DNA of 64,000 nt from Mercurialis annua (Eukaryota; Streptophyta; Magnoliopsida; Malpighiales; Euphorbiaceae), in the NCBI RefSeq assembly GCF_937616625.2, contig NC_065576.1, positions 1,056,501 through 1,120,500 on the forward strand, given 5' to 3'. This document shows positions 32,281-44,638 of this stretch, in pieces. The position numbers and the translations under genes are program-made. Under the pieces are notes generated by a model. It was not told the origin of the DNA. It worked only from the letters and a program-made list of their open reading frames with translations, and ran no database searches. How positions within the stretch are numbered: position 1 is the stretch's first letter; each line of letters opens with the position of its first letter.

Positions 32281-35200
32281 AGTCCTTATATTTTTCATAT
32301 TTTATTTACTTAGTTCTTATACTTTTGTTTTTAATTACTTAGCCCATGTACAAATAGAAAAAAAGTATCTAGTTAGTCATTATTAAAATTTTATTTTTTG
32401 TTTTACTTCATCTTTAATCTACCTTTTAAGCATTAAATCACTTTAAAATTTGATTATAGAGAGATTATGTAAATAAAAAAGTGAAAAATATAAGAACTAT
32501 TTAAAAAGTAAAATAGATCAGGGACCAAGTAAATAAGAAATGAAAAATATAAAAATCATAGGATTGGATAAGTTATTTTTTATTTTAAATTCTTATTATA
32601 TTAGAATTAAAAAAAAAAAGATAAACACGATAAATAAAATGAGTCGTGTTTGTGATGATTCTAATCGTCGTATTAAGCGAATAAATTGACACTAGTACAA
32701 GCACAAAAACAAGCACGAGCACTACTCGTGAATCCATTTTAACATCCTAACTTTCATTGTTACTTTGAAAATAGTGTTACTCCAAAAACTACTTGATAGT
32801 ACTAGTAGTTCAGCTCTACCAAATTGGTAAGAGACCACTATTTCCAGTATTCTGCATATGAGAAGCATCTTAATTATAGCTAGGGCATGCTTTCACATGG
32901 ACGGAGCCACGGGTGTCCGAGGTGGTACTCTTGGTCCCCAAAACTTTGCAAAAATATCATATTTCTCCTCAAATCAAATGTTTTGATCATAAAATTATTT
33001 TTCTACATATAGATCCCTCCAAACTTTATAAGATACATTGAAAAGATAGTTTAAATATGTCGGCCTCTAAAATTAAAAGAAAAGTATTCAAAATAGAACA
33101 ATTTTAATCAAAATTAATTGAATATCATTCCAGATCATTGCATTGTAACATTTAAAAAAAAATTAAAAAAAAATAAGCTAATATAATATTCTATTTTATA
33201 ATATTTTGTTTCTGAAATATGAACAAAGAGTCAATGCGGCTCCTGAACTTGTGACACAGAATTATTTAACCCAGTTTTTACCTTTTAAGCAATTAACTGC
33301 AAAACTCTTCATTTTTTTATCAGATTACCCCATAATTTATATTTTTGCAAGAAATAGATTTATGATAATTTTATCACAACAATTAGGGAATTTTCGAAAA
33401 AAATTGCATTCCTCACTACCGACTTGTATTTCACGCGTTTTAAAAATACAATTATAGATAATTCGACCCAAAAATAAAAAAAATCTAGGATTAATTACTC
33501 AAACAAATAAAAAATTAGATTAAATAATTCGGTGTTAATGGCAAATTAAATTTATAGAACACTTCGGTCCTCAACCCACTAGAGGTGCATAGTAAGGTGT
33601 AACTTTTTATCTTCTATCTTTGATCCTTCCCTACCCCTTTCTCTTTTGTGGGGAGGCAAAAAAGGTGAATCTCCATGTGAAATATATGGAAACAACTTGG
33701 AATGTAGGGCATAAATTTGTAAATTTCTTGAAGTGCTTAATAAAAATTGATGTTTCATTGTTCATCACCATTTATTTGGAGCAATAAGGAATGAAGAATC
33801 TTTACTATCAAAAAGGATTAAAATGATTTCTTATTTGACTTGGTTAAAAAGGTATTTTACTAATTAAATAGAACACCATCTTTAAAAATTTCTAGTTTTC
33901 ATAATTTTATATATAATTAACCTAAAATAAGGTTTTGTTATATATAAAATCACGACCTTTACACTGATTCAGAAAATAGTAATACGAATAAGATTAGAAT
34001 TTGAATTTTTGTCTTAGATCAAAGGTATTAATTCAATTCCAATAAACTTTAGATATGTATAATGTAATGTTTAATAACTTAAAACATTAACTCAGTAACT
34101 TAATCACTTGATCTAAGTTTATTTATTAAACCAAATTCATGATCATGTAATGATATGTGGACTAATTAACTACCCACTAAATAACACTAGTATAAAAACA
34201 TACACTCGATTATCACATTTCTTATTGATGAAAAAAACAATTAATGAAGTCATCATGTTTGCTTGCCTTCTTAAAATAGCATCACATACAATTTGTTTAA
34301 TCAAAATTAGGTTTGGTGAATGCGGCCAAAAGATAGCACGAGAGTTGGTGCTATTATTGATATGAGAAGGTGTGTAGAGAAATCTTGTCTTTAAAAGTCA
34401 AAATTTGATATTATATTTTTTTTCCCCAAAAATTTGATATTATATAGTACTACTAAATATTATATACTTAGTACTATAAGCAATAATGGTCCAATATAAA
34501 TTTATTATATATTCATCAAAAAAAGTATTTATTACAACTAATATTATACATATATGTCATGAATTATGACCAAATTAATTCTTTTTCAATATTATTTTTA
34601 TTTTTTATGTGATTCAGCTGCTTGTTGTTATGAGTTGTTAAGTAAAAATTCATGATCTATGAAAACTCTTTCAATAAATTCATTTTTTTATTTTGATTAT
34701 TTAATCGGTGCTCAATCTCTCACCATCCCAATTTTAAATGAAACATGAATTGTTAAATTTAAATCTAATAACTAATTTCATAAGAATCTTATAGAATGAA
34801 TTGATAACTTTGTGCAGTTTTTGCACCTAAAATTTATTCTTTTTCTCGCTAGATAAATAATTTAAATGTCCCTCAAAATTGCAATCGTTGGTTATTTAGT
34901 ATAAATTTTAATTTTATTATCAATTTAATTTTCAATTTGGTATTTTTATCGGTTCGTCCTATTTTACACCCGATTCGGCATGTGTTGTTCATCCGACGAT
35001 AATCCTTATGCTAAAAATGGGGTAAATATATTAAAAACATCAAATTTATAATTGAATTGACTATAAAATTAAAATATATTCAAATTGATTATTGCTTATA
35101 AATTGATGGGAAAAATTATCACTTAAATCCTAGATAAATGATGTCATATTCATTGGGCTTAAAGGCTTATACAAGTTGGTGACAACATAATCTAAAACAC

Positions 35201-35814
35201 AAGTGGTTTAAACCTTTTTTTGTCTCTGAAAATAGGGGCCCAAAACATGAAAATGTCTCTTATGATTGAACAATTGGGTTAATTTAAATACAAGGCATAA
35301 ACATAGTGACGTTTCTTAATCAACGAATTTTTAATTCTTTTGTCTTAATTATGCAATAACTATGTCCATTTCTTCACACCTTTAACATTGTTTTTTAACA
35401 ATAATAGAATTAAAAAAATCCAAATCAATAGAGTAGTTGCCAAATTGGAATGTGCAATCATATGTGATGCAAAAAAGAAGTATGAAATAATGAATGAAAC
35501 AATTTTGGAGGGCCAAAGCCGCCTTGCAAATGCTTTTTATCTTTTGTGAAGAGAACTTTGTAAGGAGTGGGTTTTGGATGACAAAATTATTTGTCAGCTA
35601 TTTTAACTTGGTTTATAATTATTATTTTTATTTAAAAGAGATAGACGTTACTAAGTCGGATGTTAAATTAATAAAAAAATTTAATTTAGCTAAATCAACA
35701 GACTGCAATGGTCGGAATCAAATTTAAAACCTTCGAAAATGCGTGATGAAAGTCTACACATCCAAGCAAGGCCTCTCTTGCACTTGATTTATTAGAGTCA
35801 ATTCTTAATATATA
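32281..35814. other. Long AT-rich intergenic region
   Basis: About 3.5 kb without a supportable gene. Near 32896 a GGACGGAGCCACGGGTGTC segment resembles a worn hAT-like terminus. The short frames at 33206-33457, 34150-34365 and 35494-35727 have no family resemblance. Confidence 0.6.
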
Positions 35815-36104
35815 CTCCCACCATTAATTGTTTAGTTGTAGTTTTAAGGTAAATTATAGTAATATTGAAAAACTTAATTCTTCAAAAAAAAATCAAATAT
35901 TAAATATTGTTATAACATTATTTATTAAAGCTCATTAGTTAAGAATTTATTTTTATAAATTCACTTAGCTATTTAATAAAATATTTAAATACAAGGATAA
36001 ATTTAAAATTTTATTGATAAAAGTCATTTAAATATCCTAAATATCATCTAATTGTAGATAAATGTAATTTTCTAAAACAACTACTGAAAAAACAGTGGAG
36101 GGAG
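35815..36104. mobile_element. Stowaway-like MITE, second copy type
   Basis: The left end CTCCCACCATTAATTGTTTA and the right end ...CAGTGGAGGGAG are inverted relatives (reverse complement CTCCCTCCACTG), and the inner TAGTTGTAGTTTT / AAAACAACTA blocks match. A TA flanks the left end; the right TA is two bases off, so the boundary is approximate. About 290 bp, non-coding. Confidence 0.7.
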
Positions 36105-36624
36105 TCTATATTAACATTTTTCGGCAAACATTTTTCGGCAAACATTGTGGAGGGAATCTATATTAACATTTCTAAGTTTTTCAAAAATTATTGTGTCAAA
36201 CTCTCAAAAATTTATGTCAATTAAGTATTTCAAGAGACTTTTCCGTCACTAGTGTACTAAAAAGACAAAAATAGATTATACATTTATTCAAATTTCATTG
36301 TCATAAAAGTTTAGATTCCAAAATTGTATATTCATAAAAGTTCAGACGTAATTAGTAGTATAAATTTTTCTTTCCCAAATGTTGTTTCCATTTTCTAAAT
36401 AATTGAGAAAAATATTCCTTAAATTTATCAGAGAAATGAATAACGATGGTGATGTTGACTAGAAAATTAAATTATGTTATTTATTTGTCATATTATCTGG
36501 AATTAAACTATTAAGTATTAACCACGTACTTTGATCCGATCGCCCTTATATCAGTCTCCATGTGCAAATAAAATCAATAGCAAAACTAAAATTAAAAGCT
36601 TAAATCTCAATACTAACATAAATT
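36105..36624. other. AT-rich spacer with a short local duplication
   Basis: Immediately right of the MITE, a TCTATATTAACATTT word and a TTTTTCGGCAAACAT word each occur twice between 36105 and 36175. Nothing else is recognised. Confidence 0.5.
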
Positions 36625-36639
36625 ATAAACACTTGCTTT

Positions 36640-37312
36640 TTTTTTTTTTCCAAAGGTAAATCATTGATGAAGATTAAAATTACAAAACAAGGATGAAAGT
36701 CATATCACAAGAATTTTTTATATGATCTTTCAAGGTTTGAATAAACCAAATAAAGGCAAACAATCCATGATACAAGCAAAGATAAAAAGAGATCTAGCCA
36801 TGGATCCCGTAAACTTAACACAACGATGAACAAATCCGTTGAGCGGGGACTTCGATCTCCTTCTTCCGATCAATGAGACGGAAGAAACGCTTGATCCGTT
36901 GAATCCTATTATCTCCAATCAACATCTTCATCTAGATCTACAAAATTAGAAGCCACAAACCTTCCGATCTTTAGATCTACAAGAACTTGAATATGAAGAA
37001 TGAACAAACACTAAGGATTCTTAATAGATCTAAACATTTAATCAAAAGAGGAGTAAAAACTTTACAAGCTTTATTAGACTTAAAAAAAGACCAAAACAAC
37101 ATAAACAACATAAAAAAACTTTATTCAAATCAAACTAAAGATTCTAATCTTATTAATTAATATGGGCGGAGAGAAGATGATTTTCCGGCTATAGCCGGAA
37201 AATCACCTTCTCCCACCCTTAAAATGTTGAAGATGAAGAAATTTTTTGTAGAGAGAAGGGAGAGCAATTTTTAGAGAGAATTTTTTTTTTTTTTTTTATT
37301 CTAGCTAAATGC
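36640..37312 (-). mobile_element. Short LINE-like retroposon with 15 bp target duplication
   Basis: 673 bp between two exact copies of ATAAACACTTGCTTT (36625-36639 and 37313-37327). On the minus strand it ends in a poly(A) run (T run on + from 36640) preceded by TTGTAATTTTAATCTTCATC-type LINE 3' sequence, and starts next to an A run. It has no reverse transcriptase. The longest frame (36918-36730, minus, 62 codons, MEIIGFNGSS...) is unrecognised. It looks like a LINE 5' UTR joined to a 3' end, or a retroposed transcript. A 26 bp perfect palindrome lies at 37179-37204. Confidence 0.8.
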
Positions 37313-38189
37313 ATAAACACTTGCTTTCACAATCCAATATTAGGCAGGTTACTTGAACAAGACCTAACACCATTAGATTTAAATAAAAAAACTAGTTTCA
37401 ATAAGAACCAACAGATGCAAATCAGAATCTAGACTCGATCAAAAATTGAAAGTTACTACTAGTACAAATAAAGTTCAAATTCACCGATGGGCTAGTTTTT
37501 GCAACGTCTTTAATAGATCGTTGATAAGCGACGGATATATCCACCGGGAATCCATCGTTAAATAGTATTGTTATATTCAAGGCTGGAACCAGAACTCTAA
37601 TTTAAAAGGATCAAATTTTTTACGTCCGGCTGTTTTGAAAAATAAAACGACATTAAACACGGTATGAGTGCAGTAATTTGCACTTACGTAATATAGGTAT
37701 ACATACAGGGGCGGAACCACGTTCAGGCTCGGGTAGGCTCGAGCCCGGGCTGCCGTCAGAATTTCAAAGGTCCGAGGTGTGAGCAATGACGGTCGGTATG
37801 GAGTTACAGCAGTTCAGCCATGGCTGCTGGCTGAACAGAGCCTGTCTTTGAAGAAGATGGAGAAGGAAGACGAATTTTTTTTTGTTTTTTTAGTTAAAAA
37901 GGGCAAATTTGGCCCTTCTCTTTCTACTTAAAGTGTATTTGGTCCCTAGCTATTAGTACTATTAGGAGCAGATCAAACGGTTACGATTAAAAATTTCAAA
38001 ATAAAGCTGCATGTTGTCAGACCTCATTTTTTACACTCCAAAATTATTGAACTGACTAATATACCCCTCACTATTATTGATACTAATTGAATTTTAAATC
38101 AAAATATAAACTAATTATGTAGAAACAATTTCCAGTTTAATTATATATAGATAAACTATCTTATATTCCTAGAATTTTAGCAGTGTTTT

Positions 38190-40708
38190 TATCACGACCC
38201 AAATTATTGAGCCGAGACCGGCGCTAGGGAATGGGAGTGGTAGCTCCGAAACCCGTAGCAAGCCTAAAACCACTCTAACTTTTTCGCGGAAACGCAAACA
38301 CACCTATCCTATAAACATGTAATAAGAAAGACACGTTTACAATCACAACGTACATCATATATAGACACATCATCGATACAATCACAGTGGGCCTTTCACT
38401 TCCGTAACTTGTACGTACTAGCCCATCTATCGATCAATACAAAGACTGACAACCAAAAGATGTCACATCAAACAAACATTAAATATGTACACAACCTATA
38501 AGACCTGACTATTCTATGCTAAGACTCGTCATACGTATACTACTGCAGCACCAAGGGGACTCGTACTCAGCACACCAAAGACGGTCTGTCTGATCCGACT
38601 CTAAACACCTGAAAACATCAATGTGAGGGGTCAGTATTTGGGGAAATACTGAGTGAGAAAACACATTACTAGGGTATTGTAGAAAATAACATCGCATTTA
38701 AAACAAAACACATATATACAAACATATTATACTTCAAGCATTTGATCCGATCGAAACCCTAATATCTTAGTATGCATATTGAACATTATCACAACATCTA
38801 ACGATCGATCGATATGAGTCCGGGATAGTTCAACCAGCCGACTCGCAGATACAGGCCCCGGGATAGTTCAACCAGATAGGCTCTGTATCGCATGTACAAA
38901 CAAGTATGATAGACGACCCATGAAATCTCTATCTATGACTTACCCGGACGCTGGTGATCACACAGCCTATTGACACCCAATAGGTAGCTTGTTTCCCCCG
39001 GATCATATACTAGTTTTCACAATCTATATATATTCGATAATACGATGCACAAATTCATTTCTATCGATAAAATACTATAGCATGCGATGTAGTTTAATAT
39101 TATATTTATAATATAAAAACTATCTATTGCGTAATAATACTCAAAGTAAAGTTTAACTCACAACGATCGCTATTCCTTATATCCAAACGTAAGCTCTAGG
39201 AGACTGGTCCGTCAATCCTCGTCGAGCTTCTTGGTTCGTCATACTCGTAGATCGATAGTCCGTCACATCTATCACAGGATTCTATCGTTAAAATATATAC
39301 TTAGAGAATCTTGTTCTTAAAAACTGCACTAGGTACCTAACACGACAAAAGCACGAAATATAATCGTCGTGTTCTAAACGTATCTTTCTCTATAGATCTC
39401 TATTCATATCTCTATTACTCATCATGTTAATGTTCATTGCTATAATGTCTTATTAATATTCATTTTAAGACATTTGTCAGAGTTCTACGCCCATATCATG
39501 CCATCAGAGGCCAATTTTCGCTCCCGGAAGTCCCCCGGAGGTCACGATCGAAGTAGGGCACGTCGTGCTAGCTTGGCACCTCGTGCCCTTCATTTTTCAT
39601 GAAGGGCACGACGTGCCCTTCACTGGTGCACGTCGTGCACCCTTGTGGTGCACGTCGTGCACCCTTCTGGTGCACGTCGCGCACCAGCACGACGTGCTGA
39701 AGTGCAGCACGTCGTGCGCACTTTGGGGGCAGCGTTTTTTGATGCTTCTGGACCATTTCCGAAGCTCCAAATACCCCAAAACTTATACCAATTCATATCC
39801 AATTCATTTAAACATGTTATAAACACTTTAATCACTCCGGAATCAACCATAAACGCCTCAAAACGTCGAATTCCATATAATTACGATATACACGGAAAAA
39901 CAGCCCCATATTCTTCATTTTTCGTGGTAAAAACGTGTAACTAACCTTGTTTTGATGCTTGGGATAGGTAGAGGCTTGAATTCCGAAGAGATCGACGCGA
40001 AAATCGTCCGAAACGGACGCCGGACGGAGAAACGGCGGAGTGACGATGTTTTGATCGGTAAGAACGAATGATTTCTGGATCCTTCTTCTGATCCTTAATC
40101 ATAATCATTTTCTTATATATATATAACATGGCTAAAGGTTAGCTTTGATCTTTCTTTTCTTCCTTTATTACAATTTATCCTTTGAACTTTTCTTTTGTTC
40201 AATTTAGTCCTTCGCTTAATCAATTTACCTTTTAACCAATTTGTATACGTATTATTTATATCTAATAAACAATACTACTCCAAATATAATTATTCTCGTC
40301 GATAATCTTCCAATTACTATTCTCGAGGCTAAATTGGCTAATTTGTACTTTGATCCTTGAATTCTTCAAAATTGACAATTTAGCCCAAAATGAATCCGCG
40401 TCCAAATTTTAAAAGGTCTCCGATTGACCTGAAACTTTTACCACCAATACTATAAAACATTTCGCGGACCTTGGCGAAATAATTCCAATTTCGGACTTAA
40501 CTGGTTAAATTACCACTTTAGTCCCTGAACTCTAGTTTGTAACTTTTCTTGATATTTTTCCTTATTTTCTTATTCTAATCCTCAAACATATACGTCTTAC
40601 TCCATATTATCCTTTTCTTTAATATCCCATATCTTTATCTTTGCAACTCCGGTCCTTCTCTGCCGGACACGTTGCACTAAACGGCACCTGAACTTACGGG
40701 GTATTACA
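38190..40708 (-). repeat. 3' LTR of LARD-like element
   Basis: 2519 bp. It contains the duplicated words CCGGGATAGTTCAACCAG (near 38820 and 38860) and the palindrome array 39556-39720. The short frames in it are repeated identically in the other LTR and belong to no known family. Confidence 0.93.
39556..39720. repeat. Array of eight GCACGTCGTGC-type palindromes (copy 1)
   Basis: Eight near-palindromic units of 12-18 bp stand within 165 bp: GGCACGTCGTGC, GGCACCTCGTGCC, GGGCACGACGTGCCC, two GGTGCACGTCGTGCACC, GGTGCACGTCGCGCACC, AGCACGACGTGCT and CAGCACGTCGTGCG. Seven of the eight keep an ACGTC/GACGT or ACGT core. The other copy is at 43486-43650. Confidence 0.9.
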
Positions 40709-42119
40709 TTCTTCCCCCCTTATAAAAATTCGTCCTCGAATTTTCATACAACCTTTTAATTTATCTTAAATCGTTAACATCTTTAGCTCCAAAATGTATA
40801 ATCGTATCGTCATTCCATCATTGACGATTTTCTAATATCACGCAATATTCACATCATCTTATCATAAGGGTAATCTTCTATCTTCAAAGCATAACTATAA
40901 GTTGATTCCTATACTCGACTATCCCATTTTCATACTTATATCATACAGTATGAACGTCCTAGTTCACCGTTCAATCATTTTCATTCCGTTATTCACGCAC
41001 ATCTATTATTCACTTCTCGTATATAAACTTCATCTTTCATATCCACTTCTTCTCTTATATCCTTGTTTAAGATCTTTGACATCCCGTCAAAGAGATACTT
41101 ACTTTCTAACTTACCACTAATCGGATACATATCACTGTCCAACGTATTCACGGTCTTAGCTATATTCTAGCACGTTGTTTCGAAACTAAGTTCATATCCT
41201 AGAAGCATAACGTCTATGTTTTCGCAACTATACGTATTCATTCGCTTCTTGGTCTTGATCGCAGCTTGCTCGCGAGCACTTCACTTCCGTTACAGAGTTC
41301 TGGTCTAGGTATACTTACATGAAAACAAAACTCTTTCAAAACTCTTTCGATAAAACGATTCATCTTGAACTTTAAATCAAATTTCATTTTCATTTTAACA
41401 AAATTGTGCACTAGGGTGATGACGTCTCTCATCCCCAAAGAGTTGCCACATCTCACCTTTTCGTCCGAACATAATGCATATGATGCATGTCCTATCGATG
41501 TATGTACAGATATATGTAGTGATGCACTTCTATCAATGTCGTGGCACTTATCGATGACTGTCGCGGGTCTAGGCACAATTATGTTTTCCAAATTGTTTAA
41601 ACAAACAACTTTCAAAAAGTTTTAAACTTCGAGTTTTGTAAGTTCTCTAGACATTTAAACTCTGTACACGGTAGGTTCTTCCACTTCTGTAACTTCATAC
41701 TCCTTCCTCTTGCACATCTCGACATTTCGATAATTCGATTTCGATACCATCTATACATCGTATACGTATTTCGCAAAGAAACAAACAAAGGTTTCACAAT
41801 CCATCGATCATACTTGTCATAATGAAACAAACAAGAATTTCACAATCCATCGATCATACTTATCATAATGAAACCTACAAAAATTCTCAATCAATCAAAA
41901 TGTACGATCAATCAATTCGATCCTAAAACAAATAATACAAACGACTTAGATCAGACATGGCTCAATTCTATAGCTGCAGTAGTTCCTAGCTTAGTCTAAT
42001 GACCTAATACCTAGGAACAAACAAACATCAATCACAGACTCGCAGTGGTATCATGGACTAACTGCACTCAAATCATATATTAGCAGAGGTAACTGGACCA
42101 ACTGCTCTGATACCAACTT
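40709..42119 (-). other. Non-coding interior of LARD-like element
   Basis: About 1.4 kb between the LTRs. Only short frames occur (the longest, 125 codons at 41615-41238 minus, without recognisable domains). A GAAACAAACAA..TTTCACAATCCATCGATCATACTT segment is repeated twice near 41780-41870. Confidence 0.75.
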
Positions 42120-44638
42120 TATCACGACCCAAATTATTGAGCCGAGACCGGCGCTAGGGAATGGGAGTGGTAGCTCCGAAACCCGTAGCAAGCCTAAAAC
42201 CACTCTAACTTTTTCGCGGAAACGCAAACACACCTATCCTATAAACATGTAATAAGAAAGACACGTTTACAATCACAACGTACATCATATATAGACACAT
42301 CATCGATACAATCACAGTGGGCCTTTCACTTCCGTAACTTGTACGTACTAGCCCATCTATCGATCAATACAAAGACTGACAACCAAAAGATGTCACATCA
42401 AACAAACATTAAATATGTACACAACCTATAAGACCTGACTATTCTATGCTAAGACTCGTCATACGTATACTACTGCAGCACCAAGGGGACTCGTACTCAG
42501 CACACCAAAGACGGTCTGTCTGATCCGACTCTAAACACCTGAAAACATCAATGTGAGGGGTCAGTATTTGGGGAAATACTGAGTGAGAAAACACATTACT
42601 AGGGTATTGTAGAAAATAACATCGCATTTAAAACAAAACACATATATACAAACATATTATACTTCAAGCATTTGATCCGATCGAAACCCTAATATCTTAG
42701 TATGCATATTGAACATTATCACAACATCTAACGATCGATCGATATGAGTCCGGGATAGTTCAACCAGCCGACTCGCAGATACAGGCCCCGGGATAGTTCA
42801 ACCAGATAGGCTCTGTATCGCATGTACAAACAAGTATGATAGACGACCCATGAAATCTCTATCTATGACTTACCCGGACGCTGGTGATCACACAGCCTAT
42901 TGACACCCAATAGGTAGCTTGTTTCCCCCGGATCATATACTAGTTTTCACAATCTATATATATTCGATAATACGATGCACAAATTCATTTCTATCGATAA
43001 AATACTATAGCATGCGATGTAGTTTAATATTATATTTATAATATAAAAACTATCTATTGCGTAATAATACTCAAAGTAAAGTTTAACTCACAACGATCGC
43101 TATTCCTTATATCCAAACGTAAGCTCTAGGAGACTGGTCCGTCAATCCTCGTCGAGCTTCTTGGTTCGTCATACTCGTAGATCGATAGTCCGTCACATCT
43201 ATCACAGGATTCTATCGTTAAAATATATACTTAGAGAATCTTGTTCTTAAAAACTGCACTAGGTACCTAACACGACAAAAGCACGAAATATAATCGTCGT
43301 GTTCTAAACGTATCTTTCTCTATAGATCTCTATTCATATCTCTATTACTCATCATGTTAATGTTCATTGCTATAATGTCTTATTAATATTCATTTTAAGA
43401 CATTTGTCAGAGTTCTACGCCCATATCATGCCATCAGAGGCCAATTTTCGCTCCCGGAAGTCCCCCGGAGGTCACGATCGAAGTAGGGCACGTCGTGCTA
43501 GCTTGGCACCTCGTGCCCTTCATTTTTCATGAAGGGCACGACGTGCCCTTCACTGGTGCACGTCGTGCACCCTTGTGGTGCACGTCGTGCACCCTTCTGG
43601 TGCACGTCGCGCACCAGCACGACGTGCTGAAGTGCAGCACGTCGTGCGCACTTTGGGGGCAGCGTTTTTTGATGCTTCTGGACCATTTCCGAAGCTCCAA
43701 ATACCCCAAAACTTATACCAATTCATATCCAATTCATTTAAACATGTTATAAACACTTTAATCACTCCGGAATCAACCATAAACGCCTCAAAACGTCGAA
43801 TTCCATATAATTACGATATACACGGAAAAACAGCCCCATATTCTTCATTTTTCGTGGTAAAAACGTGTAACTAACCTTGTTTTGATGCTTGGGATAGGTA
43901 GAGGCTTGAATTCCGAAGAGATCGACGCGAAAATCGTCCGAAACGGACGCCGGACGGAGAAACGGCGGAGTGACGATGTTTTGATCGGTAAGAACGAATG
44001 ATTTCTGGATCCTTCTTCTGATCCTTAATCATAATCATTTTCTTATATATATATAACATGGCTAAAGGTTAGCTTTGATCTTTCTTTTCTTCCTTTATTA
44101 CAATTTATCCTTTGAACTTTTCTTTTGTTCAATTTAGTCCTTCGCTTAATCAATTTACCTTTTAACCAATTTGTATACGTATTATTTATATCTAATAAAC
44201 AATACTACTCCAAATATAATTATTCTCGTCGATAATCTTCCAATTACTATTCTCGAGGCTAAATTGGCTAATTTGTACTTTGATCCTTGAATTCTTCAAA
44301 ATTGACAATTTAGCCCAAAATGAATCCGCGTCCAAATTTTAAAAGGTCTCCGATTGACCTGAAACTTTTACCACCAATACTATAAAACATTTCGCGGACC
44401 TTGGCGAAATAATTCCAATTTCGGACTTAACTGGTTAAATTACCACTTTAGTCCCTGAACTCTAGTTTGTAACTTTTCTTGATATTTTTCCTTATTTTCT
44501 TATTCTAATCCTCAAACATATACGTCTTACTCCATATTATCCTTTTCTTTAATATCCCATATCTTTATCTTTGCAACTCCGGTCCTTCTCTGCCGGACAC
44601 GTTGCACTAAACGGCACCTGAACTTACGGGGTATTACA
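42120..44638 (-). repeat. 5' LTR of LARD-like element
   Basis: 2519 bp, offset exactly 3930 bp from the other LTR throughout; I found no difference. Palindrome array at 43486-43650. Confidence 0.93.

Larger units (their letters stand above)
38190..44638 (-). mobile_element. LARD-like LTR retrotransposon with 2.5 kb LTRs
   Basis: A 6449 bp element with two 2519 bp LTRs that look identical by eye, and target duplication GTTTT (38185-38189, 44639-44643). It reads on the minus strand. The LTR starts TGTAATACCCCG; a primer site TGGTATCAGAGC (initiator tRNA-Met type) lies at 42114-42103, and a polypurine tract AAGGGGGGAAGAA next to 40709. The 3' end of the LTR is GTGATA, not the canonical CA, in both copies. 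The 1.4 kb interior has no Gag, protease, reverse transcriptase or integrase. It is a large non-autonomous derivative of the Ty3/gypsy class and very recently moved. Confidence 0.93.

Noticed and set aside
32810..32850. tRNA-like stretch CTCTACCAAATTGGTAAGAG
   Set aside because: No acceptor stem, no T-loop GGTTCGA at the right distance; chance resemblance.
38509..40129. Overlapping Arg/Ala/Cys-rich frames in LARD LTR
   Set aside because: Produced by the GCACGTCGTGC array in all frames; repeated identically in the other LTR; no domain.
41238..41615. 125-codon minus-strand frame inside the LARD element
   Set aside because: No Gag, protease or other domain, and no second copy or related frame in the window to support it.
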